Assembly: GCA_029532625.1 (NCBI GenBank)
Contig: JARFXM010000004.1
Coordinates: 2,542,001-2,606,000 of the forward strand
DNA: 64,000 nt
Direction: 5' to 3'
From: Lomentospora prolificans
Taxonomy: Eukaryota; Ascomycota; Sordariomycetes; Microascales; Microascaceae
The translations under genes were made by a program, and so were the position numbers. The notes under the pieces are model-generated. The model saw nothing but the letters and a program-made list of their open reading frames with translations. It had not been told where the DNA came from and ran no database searches. This document shows positions 59,344 to 64,000 of the stretch, piece after piece. Every line of letters begins with the position of its first letter. Within the stretch, counting starts at the first letter, position 1.

Positions 59344-59970
59344 CTCGAAATCCACTGTCCAGCATCGTCCCCCCCCCTTTTTTTTTTTTCCCCCTCTTCC
59401 AAACAAGCCCTTCCTTGCGTGTGCTCTATTGGCATAACCCCCCCATCTAAAGGTACCAATGCCTGAGATGGTGGTTAAGCCAAAGCTGGTCTTTATGAAA
59501 CCACGTTTTACTCCTTGACCCTGGATAGCCCGCGGATGAGCGGCCGAAAATCTGGCAGCATTAAGCGGCCATGCAAGTTGTTTGCTGAGTTCTACTACGA
59601 AGAAACCGGGAAGGCAAGGTTTTGCTGCGTCGCTGTAGACGACTGTAAGCGGAATGTAATAGTATGTCATATGTACGACCAAATACCACATCAGTTCCAT
59701 ATCGTTTTCTCGCTTGAGGTAGGTTGGTGATAAAATGTTGAATTTCTGGCTGCACTTCACCCTATCGGGGGGTAACGGCAAAAATGAAGCTGGAGTCAAG
59801 CTCGTTTAAATAGCTTGCTAAATCGCTGGTAAGGGGGGGAATAGTGACACACGTTGTTTCAAGCCACCTTAACCACACCACCCGCTAGTATCTACATGGA
59901 AGTTGCATAGATCTCCTCCCTTGGATCCGGCCCCCGGCGCCGCTCCTAAAACTGTGCAGGCTGTCATTTT
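59344..59970. other. Convergent spacer of mob3 and the Zn2Cys6 gene
   Basis: This 627 bp includes a C run joined to a T run (about 59370-59393). No gene is recognised. Confidence 0.55.
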
Positions 59971-62413
59971 TTACCTGCCCATCCCGGGAAGTTTAGGTGT
60001 TCCGCCTCCATCCCCCGAGGCCGCTACGGCGGCGGCGGCATCCCCGTTATCATCTGACAATTGCATCTTGGCAAAGACATGCCGCACCTCTCTTAGGTTC
60101 TCTACCTGGGCTGAAACAGCGACAGCGTTGCGTTCGTCGGCAAAGGTCCGGATGCTCTGAAGTATAGGCGTGTAGCCCTCCTCATTGGGCAACCACCATC
60201 GCACACAGGATGGATCGCGGAAGAGCTCGCTCATCTTGCTGCGAAGGGTAATGGGGTGAATATATCTAGAGCGGCAAGCAGTGTATGAGTATAGTGTAGC
60301 CATACAGAAGCAATTCATGTTTAAAGACCCAAGGACTAACTGCACTTACCCTAGAGTCTCCATGAGAGCGAACTTGCGACGTATCCAGAAGTGGTGCCTT
60401 GCATCCTGCGGCAGGAACAGCGCCGAGATCGCAAGACATGCCTGTATCATCATTAGCATACCATTAGGCCGCTTGGGCCAGCGTTCGACTGCCTCAAAGA
60501 TCTGGCAAATCTCGTAGGAATGCTCCCTCAATTCTGCGTAAAGCTGCTCCCTTTGTATCGTCGGAGACTGGCATTTGTGCATGATACTAATAGAATGCCA
60601 CTCCGACATAAGCAGTGTTAAGGAGGTAAGCGGGGCTTCGTACAGGATACCGGGGGTGTAAGGATTGACTATATCGCTCTCCGGTTCCAAAGGACCTTGG
60701 TTGGGGAACGTTGTAACGGCAAGGGCCGGGTTCCTGAGTGCGGGATCCAAGTTCGCCTTCCACTCTTTCAGGATTCTTGATATGCGATCATGTTCCGCAC
60801 TGAAACCTTGCGGTGATATCTCGCCCTTGTTACCTTGGGCGTAGAGCATAGACATATCCATGGATACCAGCCGCATGAAGGCCGATCCCTCTTCTAGCTT
60901 CCACTCGACATGCTCGGGGTTGCTTGCAGCTTTTTCTCGACAAAAGTCAACGAATACGGTGAACCACTCTCGAGGTAGGGCTGTCTTGAAGCCGCCCATC
61001 ACGGCAACAAAGACGTCGAATCGCTGGTACCAAGCTAGGATCGTCCGGCTTACAGGAGATAGCATCACTGTATCAGGGGTGAAAAGGTTCGTGAGTATTT
61101 GAAGAGCAGCTTTCTGATGACCCATGATGTTGATCCAATCTCCGAGGTATTCCTATTTGGGTAAAATAGTTAGCGCCACGAGCAACAGTTGAAACGCAGG
61201 TGAAGTGCGGTGAAGGGCATGTGGGCGTACTTCTATCGTGGCGAGTTGTAGAACAGTGACAATCGTAGCCACGGTCTGTGGCTCTCTTCGTTTCAAGGAG
61301 TTGAGAAGGAGCGTGACGCTTTTGTTATAGTATTTCAAGAAGTCCTCGACCTTGCCGTCCGGCTTCGTCAGGGTTTCATGGTATGCCGAGAATCCCACAA
61401 CGGCGTTGAGCAAAGCATCATCCTGGAGCGCGATGTTCGGTAACATGGAGTAGAAGAACCTGTCGGGGTCATTAGGAAGGCAGTAATGGTGATGAGTAAT
61501 ATTCTGACAAAAGCTATTCAGGTAATATTGGAAGTCCGCCGGCAAGTGAGACCAGTCAGAGAGTGTGTTGTTGACTTGGAGAGACGGATCTTGGAGTTGA
61601 TAAGCATTTAGGGTCATGGAGCTAGAGGTCGCTGGTGAGCCGGAAGGCGAGCTCTTGCTGCCATCTAGCGAGGGGGTTTCCGAGCTCTGGCGAGTGCTAG
61701 ATTTGGTCTGGTTAGGTGATGCGGCCCCGCTCGGTGCTTGAGACGAGGTGTGTTGCCAGCTAGGACGTTCCGAATCCTCCGCATCCTCATCCTCATCGGG
61801 TATCGGTTCGAGTTTCGAGTCTAGTTCCGGCTCCAGCTCCTCGGCGCCTGTTGAGGACTCGGGACTAGTCATTTGCTGGGGCTGCGTGGCCGCACCCCCT
61901 TTGGTCGGAGCTTGAGACCCCGGTGCTTTGGAGGTAGGGAGGTCGGGATAGATGCATTCTCGATTTCCTTTTTTGCACCCTATGTCTTGTTAGCCGGTTG
62001 ACCGCCTCTGGTTACCTTGTTGAAAGCAAGTCTCACGTTCGCAGATCGGTCTCGTTTCATCGCACTATCCCACGGTTAGCTATCCGTGCTGTATATACCT
62101 CCCAAAACCGTCTTACTTTGACTCGGCGACTCCTACACATAAAACAACCAGACCTTGTTCGGCGGTGCTTCACGGTATCTAGGCCGCTGGTGGATTTTCT
62201 CCTACTACGTTGTGTTTTTGGGACGCTGAACATTAGCGGATCGTGAAAAGCCGTAAAATATCCGATCCCGGAAAAGGGCGCTGCCACTGATGGTGACGCG
62301 AGAGGCACTACACCTGGCATGTGCGGTTGCTGAACCTCGTGGGCCATGATGTTCGGGTCCGCCTGGCCTCCCGCCATGGAGGCGAGAAACTGTTGATGAT
62401 GGAAGTCTCCCAT
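59971..62413 (-). CDS. Zn2Cys6 transcription factor with fungal TF domain
   Basis: A 723-residue protein; minus-strand exons are 62117-62413, 62037-62064, 61231-61979, 60350-61152 and 59971-60265. The binuclear cluster is complete only after splicing: C90, C93, C100, C107, C110 and C117, spaced X2-X6-X6-X2-X6. A basic linker (KHRRTRSG) precedes it. The second exon is 28 nt and supplies the middle of the zinc cluster (CDETRPICE). An Asp/Glu- and Ser-rich linker (residues about 140-205) follows. The rest is the helical fungal-specific transcription factor domain, including SEWHSISIMHKCQ and FWIRRKFALMETLG. The N-terminus is rich in His, Gln and Pro. A C-terminal Ala run and GDGGG end the protein. 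No targets can be named, and I could not place it in a known pathway. Confidence 0.92.
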
Positions 62414-64000
62414 GGCGAAGGGTCAGAGCACCATTGGGGATGTTTTCCGATATGAATCCGACTCCGTTTCCGGTCAGAGGGGGGCTGGGTATCGGGAAAA
62501 GCTCAGTTCTAGGCTTGTCACAGCGGGCATGCTCCCAGGATTAGACGTCTCACGGTCAAACGAGACCGATCGTCCTTCGTTAAGCGGGACGGTAGGAAGT
62601 GTTTAAGTTGGGGACCACGGCGTCTTATATGCCAAGGCTGGTTTGGTTAGTCTTAGTAGGTCAAGCGACGAGAAACAGGCGGTTTCCCTGATGACATTGA
62701 CGATCGGTCAGTTAAGGTAGTTGAAAATAATGGAGAGCAAGAAGTTGCCACACAAGAATAAACGTTCACTTGTTGGTGATCCCCTCCACCGATGGTGCTG
62801 TTGATGAATGGGAGGAGATACGACCTCCGCCCTTGACGTGAGGCGCGCGCGAACCGAAAGGAGCTTCGGGTGCCGGAGCTAGCCAGAAGATGATGTGTGC
62901 GTCTGGGTGTAAAGCCTGACGTGACGCCTTAGATAATAAAGGATTACCAGGTACGCTGGATAACTTGTTCGAAATGTGGTTGGATCACGCTAGGAAACAG
63001 GTCTGATTAGTCTGAGAGGGTGTGGCGGAAGATAAATAGGAACATCCACCAAGAGAAAGGACCGTGGAACCACAACTGCCCCGCTGCCAGAGAGAGAAAA
63101 CCCAGAAAGTACAAGAATCGATTCTCACAGGCGCAATGCAATGGAAACCCCTGCCGGTTTACGACCAGCGTCATAATATCACGACTACAACCCGAGACGA
63201 TTGGCTTTGAAGGAGGGCCGGCTCTCGAGATCAGGGATAACACGCGCGTGCGGAGACTTACCTATGCAAGAGCAGTTGGCTGCGTAAATCGAATGCGCCC
63301 CTCACCGTCACAGTACCAGGACCACGAGGAATGCGCGGATCAGTACTCGATGCAAGCGGGGAGGCAGGGCGAAGAACCTGATCGAGACCTCCGTGTTGAC
63401 ACCAGAGGCCTCGGCGTCAAATCAAATGGATTGTGGGCAAGGGCAAGGGTTGCTACTTCAGTGTCAATCTCAGATTTGAGTTAGATCCTCGCAGGCGTCT
63501 CCGACATTAATGATAAGAGCGGAATGGTGTGACCCCCGAGTGGTTATATGAGGCAGAGATATAGGCCTCCATGGCGGGAGAGAGGTTAAACATGACTTAC
63601 AAGGTCGCGTTCAAATGCAAGAGACTGCGCCCACTGCGAAGGGACTAGCGGACCGGCTTCACCAGAACAACCCTAGCCTAGACCAGGGAGGAGGGTGGTA
63701 GGAGCATTAATGGAAGCCACAAGAGTGGGAATGCGTCGTGGGTTGGGAGACCGCAATGGATGGTAACCTGGGGCGGCAGAAGACTCTGCGTGGCCCTGTA
63801 GTAGGCCGCTATGGTTGGGGGGTTCCCAAGGGAGATGGTTCTGGTTGGACGAGGAAGGTAGGGGCAGTCAGGCGCAAAGTCGAGCGTACATTCGTCGGCC
63901 CAGACAAGAGAGCAAGAAGCAAGAAGATGGAGTGTCGTATTGTTAAATAACCAGCGACGAGGTTGCTAGGTCGTTTTGCGAGAGGTGTAGGTGGAGGGAG
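62414..64000. other. Upstream region of the Zn2Cys6 gene
   Basis: The last 1.6 kb contain the promoter of the Zn2Cys6 gene and unassigned sequence. Open frames here are short (up to 154 codons) and match nothing I recognise. Confidence 0.5.

Overview
The window is nuclear DNA of a filamentous ascomycete, most likely a Sordariomycete. Genes carry several short introns (mostly 46-130 bp) with GT donors, CTAAC-like branch sites and AG acceptors. Intergenic spaces are long, and the protein families are fungal ones: SreA, Zn2Cys6, SUN, STRIPAK Mob3 and a Bre4-like transporter. I see no bacterial operons, no intact transposon and no CRISPR array. The species cannot be named from this sequence alone. 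All exon borders were placed by hand from splice signals, reading frame and remembered family conservation; no alignment or RNA data were available.

Layout, left to right. 1-13 kb: the 3' end of an acetyl-CoA acetyltransferase gene (+), a Thp1/PCID2/Csn12-type PCI protein (+), a GPI-anchored SUN-family wall protein (-), a 5.2 kb gene-free stretch, and a secreted spherulin-like cupin with an Asn/Glu repeat tail (+). 13-21 kb: mitochondrial EF-G2 (mef2, -), the Golgi protein Tvp15 (+, with a 6-nt microexon) and the iron-responsive GATA repressor SreA (-), which has a perfect SreA-type site in its own upstream region. 24-33 kb: the PP2A methyltransferase Ppm1 (+), the SAGA subunit Spt3 (+, with a 993-bp first intron holding a second in-frame first exon) and a large Bre4-like membrane protein (-). 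33-40 kb: AP-2 sigma (-) and the ESCRT regulator Ist1 (+) share a divergent promoter, followed by the nuclear serine protease Nma111 (-). 43-51 kb: a small Myb-like/AT-hook protein with a probable GC-AG intron (-), a J-domain protein (-) and a Cue1-like ERAD factor (-). 51-64 kb: the CCR4-NOT subunit Not2 (-, again with an alternative first exon inside a long intron), a CobW/Zng1 metallochaperone GTPase (-, with a 12-nt microexon), the STRIPAK subunit Mob3 (+) and a Zn2Cys6 transcription factor (-).

These are mostly housekeeping genes, not a metabolic cluster. Two themes recur: gene control (Spt3, Not2, SreA, the Zn2Cys6 factor, the Myb-like protein, the PCI protein) and membrane traffic or protein quality control (Tvp15, Aps2, Ist1, Cue1, Nma111, J protein). 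The most unusual observations concern gene architecture. Spt3 and Not2 each appear able to start from a second, phase-compatible first exon buried in a long intron. Two other genes carry exons of 6 and 12 nt, and one has a GC-AG intron.
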